The notes below the pieces were generated by a model. The model was given only the letters and a program-made list of their open reading frames with translations. It ran no database searches and was not told where the DNA came from. From the NCBI GenBank assembly GCA_045807125.1, contig JBJMHZ010000026.1, forward strand, positions 1 through 64,000: 64,000 bases of DNA, read 5' to 3'. The stretch comes from JBJMHZ01 sp045807125. GTDB lineage: Bacteria > Actinomycetota > Actinomycetes > JAWWOL01. The stretch's first letter is position 1. Each line of letters begins with the position of its first letter. The position numbers and the translations under genes are program-made. Positions 8,527 to 16,991 of this stretch are shown here, one piece after another.

Positions 8527-9541
8527 GGCTGAGCTCCTCGCGCTCGAGCGGCGCCGTCATGCCGGCGGGGATCATCTCCGCCGGACCGTGCAGCCAGCAG
8601 GTGGCTTCCTGATCGGGGGCCGTCTGCACCATCACCGGGTGCTTGCGCGGGCAGATCAGCATCGCGCTGGGGCAGCGCGGGTGGAACCGGCACCCGGACG
8701 GCGGCGCGACGAGATCGGGCGGTGCGCCGGGGATGTAGTGCAGCTCCTTGGTCGACAGCGAGATCGTCGACGCGAGCAGCTCGCGGGTGTAGGGGTGCGC
8801 CGGCTGGGCGAAGACCGTGCGGGCGTCCCCGAGCTCGGCGATGCGGCCCGCGTACATGACCGCCACCCGGTCGCACGACTCGGCGATGATGCCGAGGTTG
8901 TGGGTGATGAGCAGGATCGCGGTGTCGTAGTTGGCCTTGATGGTCGTGAGGATCTGCAGGATCTGCGCCTCGACGAGCACGTCGAGCGCCGTCGTCGGCT
9001 CGTCGGCGACCACGAACGCGGGGTTGAGGACGAGCGCCAGCGCGATCATGATGCGCTGGCGCATGCCGCCGGAGAACTCGTGCGGGTAGTTGCGGAACCG
9101 GGTCGGCGGGATGCCCATCGCACCGAGGGCGTCGATGGCGCGGCGGCGCGCCTGCTCCTTGGAGAGGTCCGACTCGTGGGCCTTCAGCGTCTCGGCGAAG
9201 TGGTCGGAGATCCGCATGAGCGGGTTGAGCCGGGTCATCGGCTCCTGGAAGATCAGGCCGAGCTTGGGCCCGCGCAGCCGGCGCAGCTCCTTGGGCGACA
9301 TCGCGACGATGTTGCGCCCCTCGAACCGGACCTCACCGGCCACCTTGGCCGCGTCGGGCAGCAGCCCGAGCACGCCGCGGCCGAGCGTCGACTTGCCGCA
9401 GCCCGACTCGCCGACGAGGCCGAGCGTCTCGCCCTTGCGCAGGTCGAAGGAGACGCCGTCGACGGCGCGGACCGCGCCGCGCGGCGTGCCGTACCAGACC
9501 TTCAGGTCCCGTACCGAAAGGACCGGCTCACCGCTCCGCAA
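8510..9541 (-). CDS. Oligopeptide/dipeptide ABC transporter ATPase (OppD-like)
   Basis: This 343-residue ATPase pairs with the OppF-like protein. Visible motifs are Walker A GESGCGKST near residue 45, Q-loop FQEPMTRLNP, signature FSGGMRQR, Walker B FVVADEPTTALD, the H-loop LLITHN, and the Cys-containing oligopeptide C-terminal motif (CRFHPRCPSAMLIC). The protein begins at TTG 9541, inside the end of the upstream permease gene (14-bp overlap). No ATG or GTG lies in frame before the first conserved strand. Normal length for OppD. Confidence 0.93.
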   Translation of the reverse strand: MRSGEPVLSVRDLKVWYGTPRGAVRAVDGVSFDLRKGETLGLVGESGCGKSTLGRGVLGLLPDAAKVAGEVRFEGRNIVAMSPKELRRLRGPKLGLIFQEPMTRLNPLMRISDHFAETLKAHESDLSKEQARRRAIDALGAMGIPPTRFRNYPHEFSGGMRQRIMIALALVLNPAFVVADEPTTALDVLVEAQILQILTTIKANYDTAILLITHNLGIIAESCDRVAVMYAGRIAELGDARTVFAQPAHPYTRELLASTISLSTKELHYIPGAPPDLVAPPSGCRFHPRCPSAMLICPRKHPVMVQTAPDQEATCWLHGPAEMIPAGMTAPLEREELSLADEA

Positions 9542-10571
9542 CGACGGCCTCCTCGACGTCGTCGGTGATGGTCACCGGCATCAGCTGGCGCCGGCGCAGC
9601 ACCGGGTTGAGCAGGTCGTTCAGGCTCTCGCCGACGAGGGTGAGCCCGGTGACGAGCAGCACGATCGCGAGGCCCGGGTAGACCGACGTCCACCAGATGC
9701 CGCCGCTCGCCTCGCCGAGCGCGCGCTGGAGGTCGAAGCCCCACTCGGCGCCCTCCGTCGGCTGGACGCCGTAGCCGAGGAAGCCGAGGCCGGCCAGGGT
9801 GAGGATCGCGTCGGCGGCGTTCAGCGTCGCGATGACGGGGACGTTCTGGATGACGTTGCCGAACACGTACTTGGCGATCACCGAGCGGGGCTTGGCCCCG
9901 AGGACCTGGGCCGCCTCGACGTAGGGCTCCTCGCGCACGCTGATGACGCTGTTGCGGATGACCCGGAAGTACTGCGGGATGTAGATGACGGTGATCGAGA
10001 TGGCCGCCGACATGATCCCGCTGAAGCTCTGCCCAAGGAAGGCGAACTTGCCCTTGAGCAGGAAGGCCACCAGGATCGCGAGCAGCAGCGAGGGGAACGC
10101 GAACATCGCGTCGTTGATGAGGACCAGCACGCGGTCGAGCTTGCCGCCGTAGTAGCCGGAGAACAGGCCGAGCGGCACGCCGACGAGCAGCGAGATGACC
10201 ACGGCGATGAGGACGACCTCGAGCGCTGTGCGCGAGCCGTAGACGATGTGCGAGAAGACGTCGGTGGACATGATGTTGGTGCCGAACCAGTGCGCGGCCG
10301 ACGGCGCCCCCGACTTGGGGAAGCGGACGTGGTCGGCCGTCTGGTACTGGTCGAACCGGTACGGCGAGATCAGCGGCGCGAAGACGGCGAAGATCGCGAA
10401 GACCGCGACGATGGCGATACCGAGGTAGAGCACCCATTTCGGGAGCCCGCGGGCCTCCCCCACCGGGGAGAGGATGCGGCGCAGGCCCCGTACGGCGCGC
10501 GGCCCGCGCCGGATGCGGTCGCTGGGGGGCGGGACGGCCCCGGTCGTGCCGACCACGAACTCGCTGGTCAT
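9528..10571 (-). CDS. ABC transporter permease (OppC/DppC-like)
   Basis: This 347-residue inner-membrane permease has an N-terminal membrane segment (LYLGIAIVAVFAIFAVFAP, about residues 45-65), a periplasm-side loop with HWFGTNIMSTDVFS, and the BPD_transp_1 core. The ATPase-contacting EAA loop is around residue 225 (EEPYVEAAQVLGAKPRSVI). The ATG start overlaps the stop of the OppB-like gene (TGATG). The C-terminal tail is unusually long and charged. The frame is open far upstream, but that is overlap with oppB and not coding. Confidence 0.92.
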   Translation of the reverse strand: MTSEFVVGTTGAVPPPSDRIRRGPRAVRGLRRILSPVGEARGLPKWVLYLGIAIVAVFAIFAVFAPLISPYRFDQYQTADHVRFPKSGAPSAAHWFGTNIMSTDVFSHIVYGSRTALEVVLIAVVISLLVGVPLGLFSGYYGGKLDRVLVLINDAMFAFPSLLLAILVAFLLKGKFAFLGQSFSGIMSAAISITVIYIPQYFRVIRNSVISVREEPYVEAAQVLGAKPRSVIAKYVFGNVIQNVPVIATLNAADAILTLAGLGFLGYGVQPTEGAEWGFDLQRALGEASGGIWWTSVYPGLAIVLLVTGLTLVGESLNDLLNPVLRRRQLMPVTITDDVEEAVVAER

Positions 10572-11605
10572 CAGAACCTCACCCTCGGGTCGATGAGCGC
10601 GTTCACGACGTCGATGAGCAGGCTGACCACCACGACGATGAGAGCGAACACGGTCACGATGCCCTGGACGGCGGCATAGTCGCGGTTGTTGAGGAACCGG
10701 ATGAGCGCCTGGCCGATGCCCGGCCAGTTGAACGTGGTCTCGGTGAGCACGGCGCCAGAGAGCAGCAGCGCCGCCTGCAGGCCGATGACGGTGACCACAG
10801 GGACGAGCGCGTTGCGGAACGCATGCCGCACGACGACCCGGCTCTCGCTGATGCCGCGGGCGCGCGCGGCCTCGACGTAGTCGTTCTTCAGCGTCTGGAT
10901 GATGTTGACCCGCACCAGCCGGATGAAGACGCCGGCGACGAGCAGCCCGAGGGTGAGCCCTGGCAGGATGAGGTGGACCAGCACGTTGCGCAGGTCGACG
11001 CCGTCGCCGTTGATGATCGCGTCGACCACGTAGATGTTCGTATGGGCGTTCGTGCTCAGGTTGATGATCGTTTCGGTGTCGGCCTGTCCCGAGCCGGGCA
11101 GCCAGCCGAGCTTGGCCGAGAACAGCAGCTGGAACAGGATGCCGATCCAGAACACCGGCGCGGCGTAGGTGAGGATGCCGAACAGGCGCCCGCCCACGTC
11201 GAACCACGAGTCGCGGAAGCGGCCGATCAGCAGGCCGACGGACAGCCCGAGGACCAGCGCGAGCAGCAGCGCGGCGACGCTCAGCTCGAGGGTGGCCGCG
11301 CCCTCGTGGGTCACCACGCTCATCACGGTGCGGTTCTGGCTGACCGCCACGCCGAAGTTGCCGTGCACGACCTGCCAGAGGTACTGGCCGTACTGCACGA
11401 TGAGCGGCTTGTCGAAGCCGAGCTCGTGACGCTTCTGGGCAATGACGCTGTCGGGCACCCGGCCGCCGAGCGCCGCCCGCACCGGATCGCCCGGCGCCAC
11501 CCGCATCAGGATGAACACGACGGTGAGGAGGATCAGCACCATCGGGATGACGAGGGCCAGCCTGGTCAGCAGGTAGGCCCGCAGCGATCCACCTTGCTTC
11601 GCCAT
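10571..11605 (-). CDS. ABC transporter permease (OppB/DppB-like)
   Basis: This 344-residue membrane permease begins with a helix (LTRLALVIPMVLILLTVVF) and the family hallmark MRVAPGDP. Six membrane segments and the EAA loop follow (KNDYVEAARARGISESRVV, about residue 240). It has a sizeable extracytoplasmic insertion around residues 165-205 (GSGQADTETIINLSTNAH). It forms the channel with the OppC-like permease. It lies 157 bp downstream of the binding-protein gene, separated by a strong hairpin that probably sets the ratio of binding protein to membrane components. Confidence 0.93.
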   Translation of the reverse strand: MAKQGGSLRAYLLTRLALVIPMVLILLTVVFILMRVAPGDPVRAALGGRVPDSVIAQKRHELGFDKPLIVQYGQYLWQVVHGNFGVAVSQNRTVMSVVTHEGAATLELSVAALLLALVLGLSVGLLIGRFRDSWFDVGGRLFGILTYAAPVFWIGILFQLLFSAKLGWLPGSGQADTETIINLSTNAHTNIYVVDAIINGDGVDLRNVLVHLILPGLTLGLLVAGVFIRLVRVNIIQTLKNDYVEAARARGISESRVVVRHAFRNALVPVVTVIGLQAALLLSGAVLTETTFNWPGIGQALIRFLNNRDYAAVQGIVTVFALIVVVVSLLIDVVNALIDPRVRF

Positions 11606-11717
11606 GGCCGAGCTCGCCTCCGTCCGCTGCCCTGACCCCGCCCTGTCCGTGCCCTGCCCGCCGTGACCGGCCGTCCCGTTCCGCCCCCTGCGGCGCGCAC
11701 CGTGACGGGGACAGCAT

Positions 11718-11755
11718 AGGGGCGGTGCCGGAGCTGCTACCCCGGCACCGCCCCT
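11718..11755 (-). promoter_or_regulatory. Perfect 14-bp intra-operon hairpin between binding protein and permease genes
   Basis: The arms at 11718-11731 and 11742-11755 are perfect 14-base inverted repeats with a 10-base loop. There is no downstream T-run in the direction of transcription, so it is not a classic intrinsic terminator. A stable hairpin just after a highly expressed binding-protein gene commonly protects its mRNA from 3' decay or causes partial termination, giving excess binding protein. That role is inferred here. Confidence 0.75.
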
Positions 11756-11762
11756 TTGGCTG

Positions 11763-13382
11763 TCAGGAGGACTTGCCCAGGACCCAGAACCGGAAGATGT
11801 AGTCAGGGTAGAGGGTGTTCTTCAGTCCGGTGACCTGTCCGTACCGAAGGGCGATCTGCTTGCCCTGCCAGACCGGCAGCACCGGGTTGTCGGCGACCGT
11901 CTGCTCCTGGATCTTCTTGAAGTCGTCGGTCCGCTTGGCGGCGTCCCTGGTGCCCTGCTCGTCCTTCACCAGCGCGTCGATCCCCGGCTTGGAGTAGTGG
12001 TTGTTCAGGAACGACGCGGAGCCGTAGAACTGCGCGACGTAGTTGTCGGTGTCGGGGTAGTCCGGGAACCAGCCGAGCTGGAACATCGGGCACTTGTCGG
12101 CGAGGCAGTTGGCGGTGTACTGCTCCCACTCCGTCGACTGCAGGTCGACCTTGAACAGGCCGCTGCCCTCGAGCTGGCGCTTGATCTCGGTGTACTCGTC
12201 ACCGGAGAGCGCGCCGTAGTGCGTCGGCGTCCACCAGATCTGCACCTTCACCGGCGTCTGGACGCCGGCCTTCTGCAGCTCCGACTGCGCCTTGGCCTTG
12301 TCCGGGCCCGCGCCGTACTCGGTCTTGTAGACGTCCTCGTGGCCGTTCAGGCCCTGCGGGACCATCGAGTAGAGCGGGGCGACGGTGCCCTGGTAGACGT
12401 CGTTGGCGATCGAGTCGCGGTCGAGCAGGTAGGCGACCGCCCGCCTGATCGCGAGCTTCTGCGCGTCGTTGTTGCCCGGCATGGTCTTCGTGTTGAAGAC
12501 CAGGTAGCGGATCGCGCCACCGGGGCCGCTCTCCTGCGCCACGTTGCTCGCGCCCTTGAGCTCGTTCAGCGCGGTCGGCGAGAGAGCCGGGTAGACGACG
12601 TCGACCTTGCCCTGCGTGAGGTCGAGCTTCAGCGCGTTCTCGTCCTGGTAGTACTTGATGACGAGGCTGCCGTTCTGGCGCTGCAGGTCGCCCCCGTAGT
12701 TCGTGTTGGGCTTGAACTGGGCGAGGCTGCCGGGCTGGTAGGTCGCCAGCTCGTACGGGCCGGAGCCGATGACCTTGTCGTCGGCGAGCTTCTTGTCGGC
12801 CGGGAAGACCTTGTGGTCGACGATCGCGCCGGCGGCCGTCGCCATGATGTAGTTCCACAGCGAGTTGCCGGAAGCGAGCGTGAACACGACCGTGTTGGGG
12901 TCGGGCGTCGACGTCTTCACCTTGGCCAACAGGCTCGAGGGCCCCGACGGGTCGTTGATCTTGAGGACCCGGTCGTAGGAGAACTTGACGTCCTCGCTCG
13001 TCACGGGGTCGCCGTTGGAGAACTTCTGGTTGGGCTTGAGCTTGCAGGTCCAGGTCTTGAAGTCGGCCGAGGTGTCGCAGGACTGCGCCGCGTCCGGCAC
13101 CGTCTTGCCCGTCGCGCCGTCCAGCCGCAAGAGCCCCTGGTAGACGTTGTAGATGACGTTCCAGCTGGGCAGGTCATAGGCGCCGGCCGGGTCGTAGGAC
13201 ACCGGCTTGTCGGTGCTGCCCCAGATGATGGTCTGGCCGTTGCCACCGCCCGTGGTGGTGCCGTTGCCGGTGCCGCTGGGCGCGCTGCTAGTGCCGCCGC
13301 CGCTGCCGCCGCACGCCGCGGCCGCGAGGGCCACCGCCGTGACAGCGACGGCGACCCGAATGCCTCGCGTGGCTCTCGCCAT
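11763..13382 (-). CDS. Peptide/nickel-type ABC transporter substrate-binding lipoprotein (SBP family 5)
   Basis: This 539-residue exported lipoprotein captures the substrate for the downstream permeases. The signal peptide has a basic start (MARATRGIR), a hydrophobic core and a lipobox AAAAC near residue 22. A Gly/Ser/Thr linker follows, then the family 5 extracellular solute-binding fold (YNVYQGLLRLDG, SNGDPVTSEDVKFSYDRVL, AQESGPGGAIRYLVFNTK, RRAVAYLLDRDSI). Peptides are the likeliest ligand because of the OppDF-type ATPases. ATG 13382 is followed by the signal peptide and preceded by an AGGAGGAGG-rich leader. Confidence 0.93.
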   Translation of the reverse strand: MARATRGIRVAVAVTAVALAAAACGGSGGGTSSAPSGTGNGTTTGGGNGQTIIWGSTDKPVSYDPAGAYDLPSWNVIYNVYQGLLRLDGATGKTVPDAAQSCDTSADFKTWTCKLKPNQKFSNGDPVTSEDVKFSYDRVLKINDPSGPSSLLAKVKTSTPDPNTVVFTLASGNSLWNYIMATAAGAIVDHKVFPADKKLADDKVIGSGPYELATYQPGSLAQFKPNTNYGGDLQRQNGSLVIKYYQDENALKLDLTQGKVDVVYPALSPTALNELKGASNVAQESGPGGAIRYLVFNTKTMPGNNDAQKLAIRRAVAYLLDRDSIANDVYQGTVAPLYSMVPQGLNGHEDVYKTEYGAGPDKAKAQSELQKAGVQTPVKVQIWWTPTHYGALSGDEYTEIKRQLEGSGLFKVDLQSTEWEQYTANCLADKCPMFQLGWFPDYPDTDNYVAQFYGSASFLNNHYSKPGIDALVKDEQGTRDAAKRTDDFKKIQEQTVADNPVLPVWQGKQIALRYGQVTGLKNTLYPDYIFRFWVLGKSS

Positions 13383-13724
13383 CGAGCTCCAACCTCCTCC
13401 TGCGCCGACTGCCAGTGCCGCCGGACGGCCGGAGGGCCGGACGTCTCGACCTGCACCACGTGTCGCCGAACCATACGCGTACGGCGGGTGCCGTGCGACG
13501 TACCTCGCTGGACGCGCGCGCCGGGCAGGCCGGCGCAGGCCCCATGGCGGCACTCAACACCAGAGCCGAGAGCCGTGCCAGCAAGCAGTGATAACGATTT
13601 CGCCCCGCTACGGCGGCACGGACGGACGGATCGGGACGGATCGGCACCGGGAACGGCGGGGAATCGGCACGGGCGGCCGCCGGGACAACCTCGGGGCAAA
13701 CCTCGGGGCAACCTCGGGACAGCC
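13383..13724. other. Intergenic region upstream of the peptide-transporter operon
   Basis: This 342-bp stretch lies between the GNAT gene and the binding-protein gene, both on the minus strand. It should hold the transporter promoter. The only A/T-rich patch is near 13585-13602 (AGTGATAACGATTT). No confident -35/-10 pair was found and no conserved coding frame is visible. Near the GNAT end it contains GGACGGATCGG repeated twice and then the 11-12 bp tandem repeat listed separately. Confidence 0.5.
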
Positions 13725-13726
13725 TC
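13682..13726. repeat. 11-12 bp tandem repeat, four copies, over the GNAT stop codon
   Basis: Four adjacent units follow GGG(A/G)CA(A)(A/G)CCTC at 13682-13692, 13693-13704, 13705-13715 and 13716-13726. The last unit runs into the TGA of the minus-strand GNAT gene (TCA at 13725-13727). It is the second of three arrays in this window placed on a stop codon. Confidence 0.85.
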
Positions 13727-14567
13727 AGAACAGCACGGACGCGAACGTCCCGACCTCGCGGAACCCTACCCGCTGGTACGCGGCCCGCGCGGGAGCGTTG
13801 TAGTCGTTGACGTAGAGGCTGACGACGGGCGCGAACGACCGCAGCGCCTCGGCGACGACCGCCGCGGTGCCCGCCGTGCCGAGCCCGGTCCCCCGGTGGG
13901 CCGGGTCGACCCACACCCCCTGGATCTGGCAGGAGGTCGCGGTGGCCGACCCGATCTCGGCCTTGAACAGCACCGCGCCGTCCTCGATGCGGGCGAAGGC
14001 CCTGCCGCCGGCGACGAGCTCGGCGACCCGGGAGCGGTAGAGCGCGCCGCCGTCGCCGACCACCGGCGAGATGCCCACTTCCTCCGTGAACATGGCGATG
14101 CAGGCCGGCAGCACGAGGTCGAGCTCGGCAGGGCTCACCGGGCGAACGGCTGGGTCGGGAGCGACCAGCGGATCGGCCACGATGGTCATCAGCGGCTGCT
14201 TCGGCCGCACGTCGCGCGCCGGGCCCCACGCCTCATGGAGGTGCTCCCACATCGTCATGACCGCATCGGAGGGCCCCACGATGGACGAGCACCGGCGCCC
14301 GACGCGGCGGGCCCGCGCCGCGAACGCCTGCGCGGCCTCGTCGTCGGCGTTGCAGGGGACGAGGTTGGCGCCCGCGTAGCACACCGACGCGAGATGGCCG
14401 CCGACGTGGTAGCCCCAGACCTCGGCGCCGAGCCGCCACGGGTCGAGCCCGGCAGCCTCGACCCGCGAGATGACGAAGACGTTCTCCACCGGCTCCCGGC
14501 CGAGCAGCTCCAGCACGTCAGGGACGTCCCGTTCGGCCAGCACCCGCACCGGCGAGGTCCGCAGCAT
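13725..14567 (-). CDS. GNAT N-acetyltransferase with N-terminal DUF4081
   Basis: This 280-residue protein has an N-terminal DUF4081 half (LLGREPVENVFVISRVEAAG, LVPCNADDEAAQAFA) and a C-terminal GNAT half. Acetyl-CoA binding is indicated by QGVWVDPAHRGTGLGTAG near residue 215, followed by VSLYVNDYNAPARAAYQRVGF. It presumably acetylates an amine; the target is unknown. In actinobacteria this gene regularly follows ispG, as here (14-bp gap), so it is the last gene of the dxr-rseP-ispG operon. ATG 14567 begins just after ispG. Confidence 0.9.
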   Translation of the reverse strand: MLRTSPVRVLAERDVPDVLELLGREPVENVFVISRVEAAGLDPWRLGAEVWGYHVGGHLASVCYAGANLVPCNADDEAAQAFAARARRVGRRCSSIVGPSDAVMTMWEHLHEAWGPARDVRPKQPLMTIVADPLVAPDPAVRPVSPAELDLVLPACIAMFTEEVGISPVVGDGGALYRSRVAELVAGGRAFARIEDGAVLFKAEIGSATATSCQIQGVWVDPAHRGTGLGTAGTAAVVAEALRSFAPVVSLYVNDYNAPARAAYQRVGFREVGTFASVLF

Positions 14568-14581
14568 GGTCGCGCCAGGTT

Positions 14582-15766
14582 TCAGCTGACGGTGACGGTG
14601 GGGCGGTTCGCTGGGTCGTCGGGGTCGAGATCGCTCGTGTCGATGCCCATCTCCTCGGCAAGCTGCAGCGCCTGCTCGATGAGGGTCTCGACGATGCGCG
14701 CCTCCGGGACGGTCGCGACGACCTCGCCCTTGACGAAGATCTGGCCCTTGCCGTTGCCCGACGCGACGCCGAGGTCGGCCTCCCTGGCCTCGCCAGGGCC
14801 GTTGACGACGCAGCCCATCACCGCGACCCGCAGCGGGGCCGACAGCCCGGCGAGGCCGGCGGTGACCTCGTTGGCGAGCGTGTAGACGTCGACCTGGGCG
14901 CGGCCGCAGGACGGGCAGGAGACGATCTCGAGGCCGCGCTGGCGCAGCCCGAGCGACTCGAGGATCCCGATGCCGACTTTGACCTCCTCGACGGGAGGGG
15001 CCGACAGCGACACCCGGATCGTGTCGCCGATGCCCTCCGCCAGCAGCGCGCCGAAGGCGACCGCCGATTTGATCGTGCCCTGGAACGCCGGACCGGCCTC
15101 CGTCACGCCCAGGTGCAGCGGGTAGTCGCAGCGCGTCGCCAGCAACCGATAGGCGTTGATCATGACGACCGGGTCGTGGTGCTTGACCGAGATCTTCAGG
15201 TCGGTGAACCCGTGCTCCTCGAACAGCGAGCACTCCCAGAGCGCCGACTCGACGAGCGCCTCTGGCGTCGCCCTCCCGTGCTTGGCGAGCAGCCGCGGGT
15301 CGAGGCTGCCGGCGTTGACCCCGATGCGGATCGGGGTGCGGTGCTCGGCCGCGGCCCGCGCGATCTCGGCGATCTTGTCGTCGAAGGCCTTGATGTTGCC
15401 CGGGTTGACCCGCACCGCTGCGCAGCCGGCGTCGATCGCGGCGAACACGTACTTGGGCTGGAAGTGGATGTCGGCGATCACCGGGATCGGCGACTTCCTG
15501 GCGATGGGCGCGAGCGCCTCGGCGTCGTCCTGGCTCGGCACCGCCACCCGCACGATCTGGCAGCCGGCCGCTGTCAGCTCGGCGATCTGCTGGAGCGTGG
15601 CGTTGACGTCGGCGGTCACCGTCGTCGTCATCGACTGGACGGACACCGGCGCCCCGCCGCCCACCGGCACCGACCCGACCTCGATCCGCCGCGAGGCGCG
15701 CCGCGTCGCGACCGACTCCGGCACCGAGGGCAGTCCCAGGTCTACAGCGGTCATGGTCGAGGCCAT
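14582..15766 (-). CDS. ispG: 4-hydroxy-3-methylbut-2-enyl diphosphate synthase (flavodoxin-type)
   Basis: IspG (GcpE) reductively converts MEcPP to HMBPP in the MEP isoprenoid pathway. The 394-residue protein has the TIM-barrel domain (PVSVQSMTTTVTADVNATLQQI, VIADIHFQPKYVFAAID, RVNPGNI) and the C-terminal [4Fe-4S] domain with ligands in SCPSCGR and GCVVNGPGEA. It is the bacterial two-domain form. ATG 15766 gives an eight-residue-longer N terminus than some homologues; ATG 15754 is an alternative. The upstream 52 bp carry a 10-bp tandem repeat that overlaps the end of rseP. Confidence 0.95.
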   Translation of the reverse strand: MASTMTAVDLGLPSVPESVATRRASRRIEVGSVPVGGGAPVSVQSMTTTVTADVNATLQQIAELTAAGCQIVRVAVPSQDDAEALAPIARKSPIPVIADIHFQPKYVFAAIDAGCAAVRVNPGNIKAFDDKIAEIARAAAEHRTPIRIGVNAGSLDPRLLAKHGRATPEALVESALWECSLFEEHGFTDLKISVKHHDPVVMINAYRLLATRCDYPLHLGVTEAGPAFQGTIKSAVAFGALLAEGIGDTIRVSLSAPPVEEVKVGIGILESLGLRQRGLEIVSCPSCGRAQVDVYTLANEVTAGLAGLSAPLRVAVMGCVVNGPGEAREADLGVASGNGKGQIFVKGEVVATVPEARIVETLIEQALQLAEEMGIDTSDLDPDDPANRPTVTVS

Positions 15767-15780
15767 TGTCCTGTCTCGCT

Positions 15781-15830
15781 AGAACGGGCTGGAACGGGCT
15801 GGAACGGGCTGGAACGGGCTAGAACGGGTT
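15781..15830. repeat. 10-bp tandem repeat, five copies, over the rseP stop codon
   Basis: Five units of (A/G)GAACGGGCT occupy 15781-15830, the last reading AGAACGGGTT. The minus-strand rseP stop (TAG, 15819-15821 as CTA) and its last codons Asn-Pro-Phe are encoded by the array. The remaining units fill most of the rseP-ispG gap. It is a third case of a minisatellite at a 3' gene end in this window. Confidence 0.9.
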
Positions 15831-16991
15831 TGCCACCGGGTTAACGATATCCGCTCCGAGGAGCAGCACCGACAGCCCGACGAACAGCACGATCACGAAG
15901 TACGCGACGGGCATCACCTTGGTGAGGTCGACCCGGCCGGGATCGGGGCGCCCCAGCGTCCTCGCGACCCCGGAGCGGAGCCGCTCGAACCACACGATCG
16001 CGAGGTGGCCGCCGTCGAGCGGCAGCAGCGGCAGCAGGTTGAAGATCCCGATGAAGATGTTGAGCGACACCAGGATGCTGAGGAAGTTCGCCGCGGCGGC
16101 CGCCGCCGAGCCGCTGCTGGCCAGCGCGTCCCCCGCCAGCTGGGTGACGCCCACCACGCTCGCCGGCGAGTTGTCGGCCGAGCGGTCCTTGCTGTAGAGC
16201 TTCGGGATCGCGGCGGGGATCTTGCCGAGCGACTCGAAGGTCAGCACCGCCCCGCTGCCGAACAGCCGCCCGGTCTGCGCCACCCCGGAGACGGGGCCGT
16301 AGTGCGTGGTCACCACCGCCGGCGCGACGCCGATCTTCGGCACGGTGCCACCGGCAGTGGCCACCTCGACCGGGGTGACCGTCAGCGTCAGCTCCCGCCC
16401 GTCGCGCACCACGGTGACCTCGGCCGGCGCCGTGCCGTGCCGGTGGACCGCGGCGACGAGCTCGTCCCAGGACGTGACCGGCGCTCCCGCGTAGGAGGCG
16501 ACCCGGTCGCCCGCCCGCAGCCCGGCGGCCTCGGCCGGCTTCTCGGCGCCCTTCGCGCACTGGCCGCTCGCCGTCGGGTTGGCGCAGGTCACCTGGTCGA
16601 TCGTGAGGCTCGGCGCGCTGCGCCCCACCAGCAGCACGATCGCGAAGAGCAGGACGAACGCGATGACGAAGTGCATGAACGAGCCGGCCGCCAGCACGAT
16701 CGTCCGCTTCCACGCCTTCTGCCGGTAGAACGCCCGCGGCTCGTCGGCCGGCGGTATCTCCTCCAGCGGCGTCATGCCGACGATCTTGACGAAGCCGCCG
16801 GCCGGGATGGCCTTGAAGCCGTACTCGGTCTCGCCACGGCGCACCGACCACAGGGTCGGCCCGAAGCCGGCGAAGAACTGGGTCGCCTTCATGCCGAACG
16901 CCTTGGCCGTCAGGAAGTGACCGGCCTCGTGCAGGAGCACGCAGCCGATGAGGGCGACGAAGAAGAGCAGCCAGCCGACCGCCTGGATCAT
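15819..16991 (-). CDS. rseP: RseP-type site-2 metalloprotease
   Basis: This 390-residue membrane zinc protease cleaves transmembrane substrates such as anti-sigma factors and signal-peptide remnants. The HEXXH site is HEAGH at residues 21-25 within the first membrane helix, and the C-terminal ligand motif is LLPLLPLDGGH near residue 335. A single PDZ domain with GLRAGDRVASY lies between about residues 160 and 230, facing outside. The ATG overlaps the dxr stop as ATGA, so the two are coupled, as in most actinobacteria. Its last codons lie in a 10-bp repeat. Confidence 0.94.
   Translation of the reverse strand: MIQAVGWLLFFVALIGCVLLHEAGHFLTAKAFGMKATQFFAGFGPTLWSVRRGETEYGFKAIPAGGFVKIVGMTPLEEIPPADEPRAFYRQKAWKRTIVLAAGSFMHFVIAFVLLFAIVLLVGRSAPSLTIDQVTCANPTASGQCAKGAEKPAEAAGLRAGDRVASYAGAPVTSWDELVAAVHRHGTAPAEVTVVRDGRELTLTVTPVEVATAGGTVPKIGVAPAVVTTHYGPVSGVAQTGRLFGSGAVLTFESLGKIPAAIPKLYSKDRSADNSPASVVGVTQLAGDALASSGSAAAAAANFLSILVSLNIFIGIFNLLPLLPLDGGHLAIVWFERLRSGVARTLGRPDPGRVDLTKVMPVAYFVIVLFVGLSVLLLGADIVNPVANPF

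Noticed and set aside
10572..11717. Upstream extension of the OppC-like frame across the oppB gene
   Set aside because: It is out of frame with the conserved OppB protein and low in complexity. The OppC domain begins at ATG 10571 with a TGATG overlap.
13470..13498. TATGGT with an upstream hexamer as the opp promoter
   Set aside because: The paired -35 (TCGCAC) matches consensus poorly, so the promoter was left unassigned.
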